Shown here in pieces: positions 45,546 to 54,795 of a stretch of 64,000 nucleotides of DNA (position 1 is the stretch's first letter; each line of letters starts with the position of its first letter). The notes under the pieces are model-generated. The model saw nothing but the letters and a program-made list of their open reading frames with translations, had not been told where the DNA came from and did no database searches. Position numbers and translations under genes: made by a program. Origin of the DNA: Pseudonocardia sp. C8 (lineage in GTDB: Bacteria > Actinomycetota > Actinomycetes > Mycobacteriales > Pseudonocardiaceae); assembly GCF_014267175.1 (NCBI RefSeq), contig NZ_JACMTR010000002.1:4117501-4181500 (forward strand). Direction: 5' to 3'.

Positions 45546-45577
45546 ATGATCCTGAACTGCGGAACGTTCGGGATCAT
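45546..45577. promoter_or_regulatory. Palindromic operator candidate upstream of modA
   Basis: ATGATCCTGAAC (45546-45557) is mirrored by GTTCGGGATCAT (45566-45577); 11 of 12 bases pair, with an 8-base spacer. It lies 20 bases before the modA start. It does not resemble the ModE box of proteobacteria (TATA-rich), so a different regulator is likely. Confidence 0.55.
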
Positions 45578-45613
45578 ACGTACGCAGAAGCGGATCCGGG
45601 AAGATCGACCGGA

Positions 45614-46783
45614 TCAGGCCCGGGACTCCGTCATCCGGCTCCCGGACAGCTGGGTCACGACGGCCAGCCCGATCATCACCGCGAGCACGACCAACCCGAT
45701 CACGATCGCCGGGATCGCGTGCCCGAGCAGCAGCGCCCCCGCCCCGGCCACGACCAGCACCGCGGCGGCGACGTAGCGGCTCCGGTCGACCGAGCCGGTG
45801 CGGCCCTGCAGGTAGAGCTTGTTGCCGACGACGTAGAGCAGCGGCCCGCCGACCGAGGTCAGCACCAGCGACGGCGTGTTCTCCGGGTGGGTCAGGTGCA
45901 GCTCGATCGCGACCGCGAACAGCACCGCACCCCCGACCATCAGCCCGTGCGCGTAGGCGAACGCCGCCCGGGCCGCGCGGGTGCTGTCGTCGCCCTCGCT
46001 CGCGGCGGTCCCGTGGCCGGCCAGCGCGAAGTACGACCACCACAGCGCGACCAGCCCCACGAAACCGAGCACGGTGATCAGCACCGCGTACGGGGTGATC
46101 GCCGGCATCCCGGACAGCGTGAAGCCCGTGATCAGGATGGACTCACCGAGCGCGATGATGAACACCAGCCGGTTGCGCTCGGCGAGGTGCTCGACGGTCA
46201 CCGGCCAGTCCTCCATCGGGGCCGAGCCGAGTCCGGGGACGCGGAAGTCGAACCGCGGCCCGGCGATGTCGACCGCCACCGCGACCGCCCACATCACCAG
46301 CCGGACCCCCGGCGGGAGGAACGCCCCCACCAGGAACAGCACGCCGGCGGCCGCGCTCCAGACCAGCAGGTTGCGGTAGTTGCGGGCGAGCACGTGCCCC
46401 CGCATCGTGATCCACATGAACAGGGGCCTGCCGATCTGGGCGGCCGCGAAGCAGCCGGCGAACAGCAGGCCACCCCCGGCGAAGGCGGACGGCAGGGCCA
46501 GCGCCATCCCGAGCGAGGCGAGCATGAGGAACGCGTTGAGGACCCGGACCGCGAGCCGGCCCGGGTCGAGGTAGTTCATCGCCCAGGCCGAGTAGTTCCA
46601 CAGCCACCACACGGCCGCGAAGAGCAGCGCCGTCTCCACGGCGCCGAGCGGCGTGAGGTGGTGCAGCAGGGTGTGCGAGACCTGGACGATCGCGAAGACG
46701 TAGACGAGATCGAAGAACAGCTCGATCGGCGCGACCTCGTCGTCGCCCTCGCGGCGCAGCAACTGCGGACGGCTCCCCGGCAT
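45614..46783 (-). CDS. Low-temperature-requirement A (LtrA) family membrane protein
   Basis: The 389-residue protein has about ten to twelve hydrophobic helices and the LtrA signature PIELFFDLVYVFAIVQVSHTLLHH near the N-terminus, then ERNRLVFIIALGESILITG in the middle. LtrA was named in Listeria for growth at low temperature; its molecular function remains unknown. The start is the ATG at 46781-46783. It is divergent from a second LtrA paralogue with only 65-95 bases between starts, so the two probably share control. Confidence 0.85.
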   Translation of the reverse strand: MPGSRPQLLRREGDDEVAPIELFFDLVYVFAIVQVSHTLLHHLTPLGAVETALLFAAVWWLWNYSAWAMNYLDPGRLAVRVLNAFLMLASLGMALALPSAFAGGGLLFAGCFAAAQIGRPLFMWITMRGHVLARNYRNLLVWSAAAGVLFLVGAFLPPGVRLVMWAVAVAVDIAGPRFDFRVPGLGSAPMEDWPVTVEHLAERNRLVFIIALGESILITGFTLSGMPAITPYAVLITVLGFVGLVALWWSYFALAGHGTAASEGDDSTRAARAAFAYAHGLMVGGAVLFAVAIELHLTHPENTPSLVLTSVGGPLLYVVGNKLYLQGRTGSVDRSRYVAAAVLVVAGAGALLLGHAIPAIVIGLVVLAVMIGLAVVTQLSGSRMTESRA

Positions 46784-46847
46784 GATGATCCGCTTCCTTC
46801 CCGTGTCGGCGTCGCCGAACGGTAGTGCGGCGCGCAACCATGTCGCC

Positions 46848-48014
46848 GTGACGACCCCACGGTTCGGCCTGCGCACCATGCACCCCCGCGACCCGGAGGA
46901 GCCGCACCGCACTGCCAGCCCGCTGGAGCTGTTCTTCGACCTGGTGTTCGTCGTCGCCGTCGCGCTGGCGTCGGCGAACCTGCACCACGCCGAGTCCGAG
47001 GGCCACATCGGCGAGGGGCTCGGCGGCTACCTGATGGTGTTCTTCGCGATCTGGTGGGCCTGGATGAACTTCACCTGGTTCGCCAGCGCGTTCGACGTCG
47101 ACGACTGGCTCTACCGGGTCCTCACGCTGCTGCAGATGGCCGGTGCGCTCGTCCTGGCCGCCGGGACGCCCGCCGCGATGACCGACGGGCGGTTCGGCGT
47201 CGTCGTGGTCGGCTACGTGGTGATGCGCCTGGCCATGGTCACCCAGTGGCTGCGGGCGGCACGCTCGCACCCCGAGCTGCGCCGGACCGCGCTGATCTAC
47301 GCCGGCGGCATCACGGTCATGCAGGTCCTCTGGGTGCTGTGGACGCTCTGGTCCCCAAGCGGTGCGCTCGGACCGGTGACGTTCGTGCTGCTCGCGCTCG
47401 GCGAGCTGGCGGTCCCGGCCCTCGCCGAGCGCGCCCGGACCACCCCGTGGCACCCGCACCACATTGCCGAGCGGTACGGCCTGTTCACCCTGATCCTGCT
47501 CGGCGAGTCGATCCTGGCCTCGACCAACGCCGTCGTCGACGCGATCTCCTCGGCCGAGCACCTCGCCCCGCTGCTGGAGCTGTCCGCGTGCGGGCTCGTG
47601 CTGGCCGCCGGCATGTGGTGGGTCTACTTCTGCCGCCAGCACCACCACCACGTCCGGTTCCTGTCCAGCGCGCTGGGCTTCGGCTACGGGCACTACCTGA
47701 TCTTCGCAGCGGCCGGCGCGTTCTCGGCCGGGATCGAGGTCGCGGTGGACGTCGACACCCGCGCGACCGGGCTCGGCGCGGCAGCCGCGGGGGCGACCCT
47801 GACCGTCCCCGTGGCGATCTTCGTGCTGGGCATCTGGGCGCTGGCGCTGCGGGCGACCCTGCCGGCCGGCCGCAGCACGGCCGTCGCCGGGCTGGCGGTG
47901 CTGATCGGGCTGTCGGCGCTGGCACCGTGGACACCGGTGGTCGCAGCGGTGCTCATGGTGGCGCTCGTCGTGACGATCGAGTCGGCACCGGAGCGGAACA
48001 CACCGGCCACCTGA
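46848..48014 (+). CDS. Low-temperature-requirement A (LtrA) family membrane protein
   Basis: This protein of about 388 residues is the second LtrA paralogue, with TASPLELFFDLVFVVAVALASANLHH and, later, ERYGLFTLILLGESILASTNAV, and with a histidine run (RQHHHHVRF) in a loop. It differs enough from the neighbouring paralogue to be an old duplication. The GTG at 46848 or the ATG at 46878 could start it; neither has a clear ribosome-binding site. Four closely spaced histidines might bind metal, which is speculative. It is followed by a GNAT-like gene 15 bases later. Confidence 0.85.
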   Translation: MTTPRFGLRTMHPRDPEEPHRTASPLELFFDLVFVVAVALASANLHHAESEGHIGEGLGGYLMVFFAIWWAWMNFTWFASAFDVDDWLYRVLTLLQMAGALVLAAGTPAAMTDGRFGVVVVGYVVMRLAMVTQWLRAARSHPELRRTALIYAGGITVMQVLWVLWTLWSPSGALGPVTFVLLALGELAVPALAERARTTPWHPHHIAERYGLFTLILLGESILASTNAVVDAISSAEHLAPLLELSACGLVLAAGMWWVYFCRQHHHHVRFLSSALGFGYGHYLIFAAAGAFSAGIEVAVDVDTRATGLGAAAAGATLTVPVAIFVLGIWALALRATLPAGRSTAVAGLAVLIGLSALAPWTPVVAAVLMVALVVTIESAPERNTPAT

Positions 48015-48029
48015 GGGGTTGGAGCGGTC

Positions 48030-48365
48030 ATGTCGGACAACGCGGAGCCGGTCGTCACCCACGACCCGGCGCACGGCCGGTACGAGATCGCCCTCGACGG
48101 CGCCCGGGTCGGGCTCGCGGCCTACGTGGACGCCGCCGACCAGCGGATCTTCTACCACACCGAGATCGACGACGCGTACGGCGGACGGGGCCTCGCCGGC
48201 ACGTTGGTGCGGGCCGCCCTGACCGCCACCCGGGACGAGGGCAGGCGGATCGTCCCGGTGTGCCCCTACGTGAAGAAGTGGGTCGGCTCGCACGACGACG
48301 TCGCCGACGCCGTGGATCCGGTGACGCCCGAGGCGCTCGCCGCCGTCCGGGAGGTCGTGCGATGA
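48030..48365 (+). CDS. Small GNAT-like N-acetyltransferase (YjdJ type)
   Basis: The 111-residue protein is in the short GNAT family of COG2388. It carries YEIALDGARVGLAAYVDAADQRIFYHTEID, then the acetyl-CoA segment GRGLAGTLVRAALTATRDEGRRIVPVCPYVKKWV. The FYHTEI...C-P-Y motif is typical of this group, whose substrates are unknown. TTGGAG precedes the ATG. The last codons overlap the pirin gene start (ATGA). Confidence 0.85.
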   Translation: MSDNAEPVVTHDPAHGRYEIALDGARVGLAAYVDAADQRIFYHTEIDDAYGGRGLAGTLVRAALTATRDEGRRIVPVCPYVKKWVGSHDDVADAVDPVTPEALAAVREVVR

Positions 48366-49330
48366 GCAACGTCGAGGCCGCGCCCGAGGAGGTCGTCTGC
48401 GGCGGTGACGCCCCCGCCGTCGAGCTGGTGGAGCCGCGCGACGTCCCGCTGGGCGGCCCGCGCGCGATGACCGTGCGCCGGACCCTGCCGCGGCGGGCCC
48501 GCTCGCTGATCGGCGCCTGGTGCTTCCTCGACCACTACGGTCCGGACCGGGTCGCCGGCACCGGCGGCATGGCCGTCCCCGGGCACCCGCACACCGGTCT
48601 GCAGACGGTGTCGTGGCTGTTCGAGGGCGAGATCGAGCACCGCGACACGACCGGCGCGCACGCGCTCGTCCGGCCCGGCGAGCTGAACCTCATGACCGCG
48701 GGCCGCGGCATCGCGCACTCCGAGTTCTCCACGCCGGACACCGACGTGCTGCACGGGGCACAGCTGTGGCTGGCGCTGCCGTCGGCGCACCGTCAGACCG
48801 AGCCGGCGTTCGAGCACCACGTGCCGCCGCAGGCGGAGGTCGACGGCAGCACCCTGCGGGTGTTCCTCGGCTCCCTGGCCGGCGAGCGGTCGCCGGTGCC
48901 GACGTACTCGCCGCTGGTGGGTGCCGAGATCGTGCTGCCCGGATCGGGCCGGCTGCCGCTCGCGATCACGGAGGGTTTCGAGCACGGGATCCTCGTCGAC
49001 ACCGGCGCGGTCACCGTGCACGGGACGGTCGCGCACCCCGGCGAGCTCCTGTACCTGCCGCCGGGCCGGTCCGGGCTGGAGCTCCGCGCGGGCGGCGACG
49101 GCGCCCGCGTGCTGCTGCTCGGCGGTGAGCCGCTGGGCGAGCGCATCGTCATGTGGTGGAACTTCATCGGCAGCTCGCACGAGGAGATCGCGGGCTACCG
49201 CGAGCAGTGGCAGGACGAGCGCGCCGGCGGTGGGACGGCCGGGGGCCGGTTCGGGGCGTTCCCCACCGCGTGGGCGTCGACCCTGCCGGCCCCCGAGCTG
49301 CCGCGCGCCCGTCTCACCCCGCGCGAGTAG
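48362..49330 (+). CDS. Pirin-family cupin protein
   Basis: The 322-residue protein has two cupin beta-barrel domains. The metal-binding motif of pirins is visible in CFLDHYGPD, GHPHTGLQTVSWLFEGEIEHRDTTG and AGRGIAHSEFS. The C-terminal region around GSGRLPLAITEGFEHGILVDTG completes the second barrel. Pirin-like proteins bind iron and may oxidise flavonols or act as redox regulators; which applies here is unknown. It overlaps the previous gene by four bases, so the two are co-translated. Confidence 0.85.
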   Translation: MSNVEAAPEEVVCGGDAPAVELVEPRDVPLGGPRAMTVRRTLPRRARSLIGAWCFLDHYGPDRVAGTGGMAVPGHPHTGLQTVSWLFEGEIEHRDTTGAHALVRPGELNLMTAGRGIAHSEFSTPDTDVLHGAQLWLALPSAHRQTEPAFEHHVPPQAEVDGSTLRVFLGSLAGERSPVPTYSPLVGAEIVLPGSGRLPLAITEGFEHGILVDTGAVTVHGTVAHPGELLYLPPGRSGLELRAGGDGARVLLLGGEPLGERIVMWWNFIGSSHEEIAGYREQWQDERAGGGTAGGRFGAFPTAWASTLPAPELPRARLTPRE

Positions 49331-49454
49331 GCGCTTCTCACCGGCCGGACCGGAAGTGGCGGTGGGCACGCTGGGTGATTTATCCTCGTGACACAGGTCA
49401 CAGTGGTTCACCGCCGACGCCGCCGGTGCATCCCACGGAGCAGCCGGAGGTGCC

Positions 49455-49709
49455 ATGTCGAGTGGTGAGCACGCCCCCGTCACGCGGGGTGTTCCCGCAG
49501 CCGATGCCGAGCACCTGCGGTACGCGCTGCGCCACGTCCTCGCCGGGCTGGCACTCCCCGCACAGCGCTGGCAGATCCTGACCCACGCCGCGGACTGGGG
49601 CGCGCCGGCATCGCTGCGGGCCCGCCTCGCGGCCCTGCCCGAGGGCACCTACCGGACCCACGAGGCGATCCTCACGATGCTCACCGGGCGTACCCGGCCC
49701 CCGGCCTGA
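49455..49709 (+). CDS. Small DUF2795-like protein
   Basis: The 84-residue protein has LRYALRHVLAGLALPAQRWQIL, then the helical [23 protein letters not shown], which resembles the four-helix DUF2795 family of unknown function. The start ATG at 49455 has CGGAGGTG just upstream. It ends convergently, 15 bases from paaK. No partner is apparent. Confidence 0.55.
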   Translation: MSSGEHAPVTRGVPAADAEHLRYALRHVLAGLALPAQRWQILTHAADWGAPASLRARLAALPEGTYRTHEAILTMLTGRTRPPA

Positions 49710-49724
49710 CCGGCCCCGGGCGGT

Positions 49725-51053
49725 TCAGCGGGCGCGGCGGTCCACCAGCCGCTGCAGCTTCCCGACCGACCGCTCCAGGGTGTCCGGGTCGACCACCTCG
49801 CAGGACACCGTGACCCCGACCGTCTCCTTCACGGCCCGCACCAGCTCGGCCGCGGCCGGCGCCCGCCGCTCCGCGGGCGTGTCGGGCCGGGCCTCGACCC
49901 GCACCCCGAGCACGTCCATCCGGCCCTCGGTCGCCAGCACCAGCTGGAAGTGCGGGGCGAGCCCGGGGGTGCGCAGCACGATCTCCTCGATCTGGGTCGG
50001 GAAGACGTTCACGCCCCGCAGGATGATCATGTCGTCGGAGCGGCCGGTGATCTTGGCCATCCGCCGCATCTGGGGCCGCGCGGTGCCCGGCCGCAGCGTC
50101 GTCAGGTCCCGGGTGCGGTACCGGATGATCGGCAGCGCCTCCTTGGTCAGGCTGGTGAACAGCAACTCGCCCTCCTCGCCGTCCGGGAGCGGGGTGCCGT
50201 CGACCGGGTCGACGACCTCGGGCAGGAAGTGGTCCTCCCAGATGTGCAGGCCGTCCTTGGTCTCCACGCACTCCTGGGAGACGCCGGGCCCCATCACCTC
50301 GGAGAGGCCGTAGATGTCCACGGCGTGCATGTTCGTGCGTTCCTCGATCTCGGCCCGCATCTGCTCGGTCCACGGCTCGGCGCCGAAGATTCCCACCTGC
50401 AGCGACGTCGCCCGCGGGTCGACGCCCTGGCGCTCGAACTCGTCGAGCAGGGTGAGCATGTAGCTCGGGGTCAGCATGATGACCTCGGGCTCGAAATCGC
50501 CGATCAGCTGGACCTGGCGCGGGGTCATGCCGCCGGAGACCGGGATCGCCGTCGCGCCCAGCTTCTCGACGCCGTAGTGCGCGCCGAGGCCGCCGGTGAA
50601 CAGTCCGTACCCGTAGGCGACGTGCACCCGGTGCCCGGGACGGCCGCCCGCCGCCCGGATCGAGCGCGCCACCAGCGACGCCCACCGGTCGATGTCGCCG
50701 GCCGTGTACCCGACGACGGTGGGCTTCCCGGTCGTGCCGGACGACGCGTGGATCCGCGCGACCCGCTCCCGCGGCACGGCGAACATGCCGAACGGGTAGG
50801 TCTCGCGCAGGTCGGCCTTGGTGGTCGTCGGGAACTTCGCGATGTCGGCCAGCTCGCGGCAGTCGTCCGGGTGCACGCCCTGCGCGTCGAACTTCGCCCG
50901 GTAGTGCGGGACGTTCTCGTAGGCGTGCCGCAGCGTCCACTGCAGACGTTCCAGCTGGAGCGCGCGCAGCTCGTCGACCGACATCCGCTCGGCCGGGTCC
51001 AGGAGCTCGGGCGGGGGCGCCTCCCCCAGCCGGGAGCTCGCCGAGATCGTCAC
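49725..51053 (-). CDS. paaK: Phenylacetate-CoA ligase
   Basis: The 442-residue enzyme activates phenylacetate to phenylacetyl-CoA with ATP, opening the paa pathway. The adenylate-forming motif ASSGTTGKPTVVGYT is near residue 105. Further typical phrases are VHVAYGYGLFTGGLGAHYG and GAEPWTEQMRAEIEE, and the C-terminal part has RSDDMIILRGVNVFPTQIEE. Length and order match PaaK. The start overlaps the paaZ stop by four bases, making a paaZ-paaK operon. Confidence 0.96.
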   Translation of the reverse strand: MTISASSRLGEAPPPELLDPAERMSVDELRALQLERLQWTLRHAYENVPHYRAKFDAQGVHPDDCRELADIAKFPTTTKADLRETYPFGMFAVPRERVARIHASSGTTGKPTVVGYTAGDIDRWASLVARSIRAAGGRPGHRVHVAYGYGLFTGGLGAHYGVEKLGATAIPVSGGMTPRQVQLIGDFEPEVIMLTPSYMLTLLDEFERQGVDPRATSLQVGIFGAEPWTEQMRAEIEERTNMHAVDIYGLSEVMGPGVSQECVETKDGLHIWEDHFLPEVVDPVDGTPLPDGEEGELLFTSLTKEALPIIRYRTRDLTTLRPGTARPQMRRMAKITGRSDDMIILRGVNVFPTQIEEIVLRTPGLAPHFQLVLATEGRMDVLGVRVEARPDTPAERRAPAAAELVRAVKETVGVTVSCEVVDPDTLERSVGKLQRLVDRRAR

Positions 51054-53086
51054 TGCCGGGCCTCCTTCTTCGCGACCAGGGTGAGGACGTCGTAGCGGGC
51101 GACGGACTCGCCGTCCTGCCGCGTGACGTCGGCGTCCCAGCGGACCTCGCCGTAGCCGGCGGACTCGCGCGGGGTGATCTGCTTGCAGGTCAGGGTCACG
51201 GTGAGCTCGTCGTCGAACCGGACCGGGGTGAGGAACCGCAGCCCGTCGACGCCGAAGTTGGCCAGCACCGGCCCCGGGTCCGGGTCGACGAACAGGCCCG
51301 CGGCCAGCGAGACGACCAGGTAGCCGTGGGCGACGCGCTGCCCGAACAGCGGGTTGGCCGCGGCCGCCTCCTCGTCCATGTGCGCGTAGAACGTGTCGCC
51401 GGTGAACTCGGCGAAGTGCTCGACGTCCTCCCGGGTCACCCGGCGCGGGCCGGCGACCAGGCAGTCGCCGGGCCGGAGCTCCTCGAGGTGCTTGCGGAAC
51501 GGGTGCACATCGGACTCACGGCGCCCGGCGCCGGTGACCCACCGGCCGGTGATCGCGGCCAGCGAGTCCGGGTCGCCCTGCACGGCGGTGCGCTGCATGT
51601 GGTGGAACACGCCGCGGACACCGCCCATCTCCTCGCCGCCGCCGGCCCGGCCGGGCCCGCCGTGGACCAGCTGCGGCAGCGGCGAGCCGTGCCCGGTGGA
51701 CTCCTTCGCGTCCCGGGCGTTGAGCACGTGCACCCGGCCGTGGAACGGCGCGACGCCCAGCACCACCTCGCGCACGAACTCCGGGTCCGCGCTCACCACC
51801 GAGCCGACCAGCGAGCCCTGCCCGCGGGCCGCGTGGTCGACCAGCTGCGCGGTGGAGTCGTAGGGCAGCACCGTCGAGACCGGGCCGAACGCCTCGACCT
51901 CGTGCGGCTCTGCCCGGTCCGGGTCGCCGACCAGCAGCAGCGGGGAGACGAACGCGCCCCGGTCGGCGTCGGCACCGGCCACCTCGACGCGGTCGGGGTC
52001 ACCGAACACGATGCGGCCGGCGTCGCGCAGGGCCTTCACGCTGCGCCGGACCTCCTCGCGCTGGTCGAGGCTCGCCAGCGCACCCATCCGGACCCCCTCG
52101 GCGTCCGGGGCGCCGACGACGACCTTCGCCAGGCGCTCGGACACCGCCTCGACGACGGCGTCGACCTGCTGCCGGGGCACGAACGCGCGCCGGACGGCGG
52201 TGCACTTCTGGCCGGCCTTGACCGTCATCTCGGTGGTCAGCGCCTTGACGAACAGGGCGAACTCCTCGGTGCCCGGCGTCGCGTCGGGGCCGAGCGCGGC
52301 CAGGTTCAGCGAGTCGGCCTCGGCGGAGAACCGCACCGCGTTGCGCACGATCGCCGGATGGCTGCGCAGCGTCTGCGCGGTCGCCGCCGACCCGGTGAAC
52401 GACACCAGGTCCTGGCCGGTGAGGTGCTCGAACGTCTCGCCGAGCGAGCCGGCGACGAACTGCACCGCGCCGTCCGGGAGCAGGCCGGAGCCGACGATCA
52501 GCTCGACCAGCTCCGCGGTGAGGAACGCGGTCGGCGACGCCGGCTTGATCAGGCTCGGGACGCCGGCGAGCAGCGCGGGCGCCAGCTTCTCCAGCGGCCC
52601 CCACACCGGGAAGTTGAACGCGTTGACCTGCACCGCGACGCCGTGCAGCGGGGTGAGGAGGTGCTGGCCGACGAACGTGCCGCCCTTGCCCAGCGGTTCG
52701 ACGGCGCCCTCGACGAAGAAGGCTTCGTTGGGCAGCTCGCGCTTGGCCTTCGAGGCGTAGGCGAGCAGCACGCCGATACCGCCGTCGATGTCGAACTTCG
52801 AGTCGGCGAGCGTGGCGCCGGTGCGCTTCGAGACGGCGTAGAGCTGCTCGCGGTGCTCGCGCAGGTGCTGGCCGAGCGCCTTGAGCAGGGCGGCGCGCTG
52901 GTGGAAGGTGAGCTCGCGCAGGGCGGGGCCACCGGTGCGGCGGCCGTACTCGAGCGCGCCGGGGAGGTCGAGACCCTCGGCCGAGATCCGGGCGACCTCC
53001 TCCCCGGTCACCGCGTCGTACAGCGGACGCCCGTCCCCGGTCCCGGTCTGCCAGGAACCCGAGAGGTGGCTGCGGAGCAGGGTCAT
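51050..53086 (-). CDS. paaZ: Bifunctional oxepin-CoA hydrolase / aldehyde dehydrogenase
   Basis: The 678-residue two-domain enzyme opens the oxepin ring and oxidises the aldehyde formed. The aldehyde dehydrogenase domain (residues ~1-515) has the nucleophile in VKAGQKCTAVRRAF and a Glu in RFSAEADSLN. The C-terminal MaoC hydratase domain includes EFTGDTFYAHMDEEAAAANPLFGQRVAHGYLVVS with the catalytic Asp and His pair. Its promoter region (53087-53275) is shared with the divergent paaG-like gene, and two copies of the 19-bp palindrome lie in it. Both active sites appear intact. Confidence 0.95.
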   Translation of the reverse strand: MTLLRSHLSGSWQTGTGDGRPLYDAVTGEEVARISAEGLDLPGALEYGRRTGGPALRELTFHQRAALLKALGQHLREHREQLYAVSKRTGATLADSKFDIDGGIGVLLAYASKAKRELPNEAFFVEGAVEPLGKGGTFVGQHLLTPLHGVAVQVNAFNFPVWGPLEKLAPALLAGVPSLIKPASPTAFLTAELVELIVGSGLLPDGAVQFVAGSLGETFEHLTGQDLVSFTGSAATAQTLRSHPAIVRNAVRFSAEADSLNLAALGPDATPGTEEFALFVKALTTEMTVKAGQKCTAVRRAFVPRQQVDAVVEAVSERLAKVVVGAPDAEGVRMGALASLDQREEVRRSVKALRDAGRIVFGDPDRVEVAGADADRGAFVSPLLLVGDPDRAEPHEVEAFGPVSTVLPYDSTAQLVDHAARGQGSLVGSVVSADPEFVREVVLGVAPFHGRVHVLNARDAKESTGHGSPLPQLVHGGPGRAGGGEEMGGVRGVFHHMQRTAVQGDPDSLAAITGRWVTGAGRRESDVHPFRKHLEELRPGDCLVAGPRRVTREDVEHFAEFTGDTFYAHMDEEAAAANPLFGQRVAHGYLVVSLAAGLFVDPDPGPVLANFGVDGLRFLTPVRFDDELTVTLTCKQITPRESAGYGEVRWDADVTRQDGESVARYDVLTLVAKKEARQ

Positions 53087-53118
53087 CGGCGACGCCTCCG
53101 GAACTTCGTCTCTACGTT

Positions 53119-53137
53119 GAACCGACCGTTCGTTCGG
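53119..53137. promoter_or_regulatory. TetR/PaaR operator, site 1 (paaZ side)
   Basis: GAACCGACCGTTCGTTCGG reads CCGAACGAACGGTCGGTTC on the other strand. It shares the pattern CCGA-M-CGAAC-NN-TCGGT with the sites at 53241 and 57554. It starts 33 bases upstream of the paaZ start codon. Confidence 0.7.
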
Positions 53138-53240
53138 CTGAGCACGCTAGCACCCTCGCGGGGTGTTGGGGACCCCTCCGGCCCGACTCGGTGCACGGTC
53201 GTGACTCGCCCGGCCGTCGTGACTCGTGCGTCGTCGTGCG

Positions 53241-53259
53241 GGACCGATCGTTCGGTCGG
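53241..53259. promoter_or_regulatory. TetR/PaaR operator, site 2 (paaG side)
   Basis: GGACCGATCGTTCGGTCGG reads CCGACCGAACGATCGGTCC on the other strand. It follows the same 19-base pattern as the sites at 53119 and 57554 and ends 16 bases before the ATG of the divergent paaG-like gene. Confidence 0.7.
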
Positions 53260-53275
53260 CCGCTAGGGTGGCCGG

Positions 53276-54085
53276 ATGGCCGACACGTCCGACCCCGCCG
53301 TTCTCGTCACCCACGACGACACCGACCCGGCCGTCGCCGTGGTCACCCTGAACCGTCCGGCGAAGTACAACGCGCTCACCGAGGAGCTCAAGGAGGCGCT
53401 GCTCACCGCCGTCGCCGGGGTGGCGGGCGACGAGAACGTCCGCGCCGTCGTCCTCACCGGTGCCGGGAAGGCGTTCTGCGTCGGGCAGGACCTCGGCGAG
53501 CACGCGGCCGCGCTCGAGAAGGACGCCGTGTCGTCGTTCGACACCGTCCGCGACCACTACAACCCGCTCGTCCTGGCGCTGACCGGCACGCCGAAGCCGG
53601 TGATCGCCGCGATCAACGGGCCGTGCGTCGGCGCCGGGCTGGGTCTCGCCCTCGCGGCCGACCTGCGGGTGGCGGCGGAAGGACTGAAGTTCACGACCGC
53701 ATTCACCGCGATCGGGCTCACCGCCGACACCGGGCTGTCGGCGAGCCTGCCGCACGCCGTCGGCGTCTCGCGGGCGACCGAGCTGCTCCTGCTCGGCGAG
53801 CAGTTCACCGCCGACGACGCCCGCAACTGGGGCATCGTGCGTGACGTCGTCCCGGCCGACCAGGTGCTCGACACCGCGCTGGATCTGGCCCGGCGGCTCG
53901 CCACGGGCCCGACCCGCGCCTACGCCGAGGTGAAGAGCGCGATCCGCTACGGCGCCGTGAACGAGCTCCCCGCCGTCCTCGAGCACGAGGCCGACGCCCA
54001 GGCCCGGCTGGCGACCACGGCCGACCACCAGAACGCGGTGGCCGACTTCCTCGCCAAGCGGACCCCGACGTTCGAGGGACGATGA
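53276..54085 (+). CDS. paaG: Enoyl-CoA hydratase/isomerase, PaaG-like
   Basis: The 269-residue crotonase-fold protein has the CoA-binding oxyanion phrases in FCVGQDLGEH and NGPCVGAGLGLALAADLRVA. The residue placed like the catalytic Asp of PaaG is in GLTADTGLSASLP. The HYNPLVLALTGTPKPVIAAING segment and the FLAKRTPTFEG end match E. coli PaaG (1,2-epoxyphenylacetyl-CoA isomerase) better than PaaF. It is divergent from paaZ with shared operators. A PaaF-type hydratase role cannot be ruled out. Confidence 0.75.
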   Translation: MADTSDPAVLVTHDDTDPAVAVVTLNRPAKYNALTEELKEALLTAVAGVAGDENVRAVVLTGAGKAFCVGQDLGEHAAALEKDAVSSFDTVRDHYNPLVLALTGTPKPVIAAINGPCVGAGLGLALAADLRVAAEGLKFTTAFTAIGLTADTGLSASLPHAVGVSRATELLLLGEQFTADDARNWGIVRDVVPADQVLDTALDLARRLATGPTRAYAEVKSAIRYGAVNELPAVLEHEADAQARLATTADHQNAVADFLAKRTPTFEGR

Positions 54086-54089
54086 TCCC

Positions 54090-54689
54090 GTGAGCCAGGC
54101 ACCGGTGAAGCGCGCCCGCCGGCCCAGCGGCGGGCGCGACCAGCTGCTCGAGATCGCGGTCGGCGAGTTCATCACCCGCGGCTACGACGCGACGTCGATG
54201 GAGGACCTCTCCCGCGCGGCCGGGATCACCAAGTCGTCGTTCTACCACCACTTCGCCGGCAAGGAGGCGCTGCTGCGCGCGGCACTCGAGCGCGCGGTGG
54301 ACGGCCTGTTCGGTGTCCTCGCCCTGCCCGCCGCGCGGGAGGGCAGCCCGGCCGGGCGGATCCGGGTCATCCTCGCCGAGCAGGTCCGGGTGCTCATGGC
54401 CGAGCTGCCGTACGTGACCCTGCTGCTGCGGGTCCGCGGCAACACCGAGACCGAACGGTGGGCGCTCGAGCAGCGGCGCGCCTTCGACGCGGCGATCCGG
54501 GACCTCGTGCGCGAGGCGGTCGACGCCGGCGAGGTCCGCTCCGACGTCGACCCGGCCCTCGCCGCGCGGCTGCTGTCGGGCGTCGTGAACTCGATCGTCG
54601 AGTGGTACCGCCCGGGGCGGCCCGGCACCGAGACCCTGCCCGATGACGTCGTGCGGGCCGCCTTCCACGGGATCGTCCCGGCCACCTGA
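54090..54689 (+). CDS. TetR-family regulator, probable PaaR
   Basis: The 199-residue regulator has an N-terminal helix-turn-helix, SMEDLSRAAGITKSSFYHHFAGKEALL (about residues 37-63), typical of TetR. The C-terminal ligand region is helical. It starts with GTG four bases after the paaG-like stop, so both are co-transcribed. Three copies of a TetR-like palindrome upstream of paaZ, paaG-like and paaA make it the likely phenylacetyl-CoA-responsive repressor (PaaR). That identity is inferred from position and sites, not from a known sequence match. Confidence 0.8.
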   Translation: MSQAPVKRARRPSGGRDQLLEIAVGEFITRGYDATSMEDLSRAAGITKSSFYHHFAGKEALLRAALERAVDGLFGVLALPAAREGSPAGRIRVILAEQVRVLMAELPYVTLLLRVRGNTETERWALEQRRAFDAAIRDLVREAVDAGEVRSDVDPALAARLLSGVVNSIVEWYRPGRPGTETLPDDVVRAAFHGIVPAT

Positions 54690-54795
54690 GCGCGCGCGGC
54701 GTCCCGGGTTCCCGGTCGACCCGCACGTCGCTGCCGTTCGCAGGGCGCCCTCGGACCTCGAGCCTTCCGGGCGCCGACGCGCTGCCCGTGGGACG

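Noticed and set aside
44746..45614. A complete molybdate transporter operon
   Set aside because: Downstream of modA is a convergent nitroreductase gene and upstream is LtrA. No permease or ATPase of modBC type is encoded in either direction.
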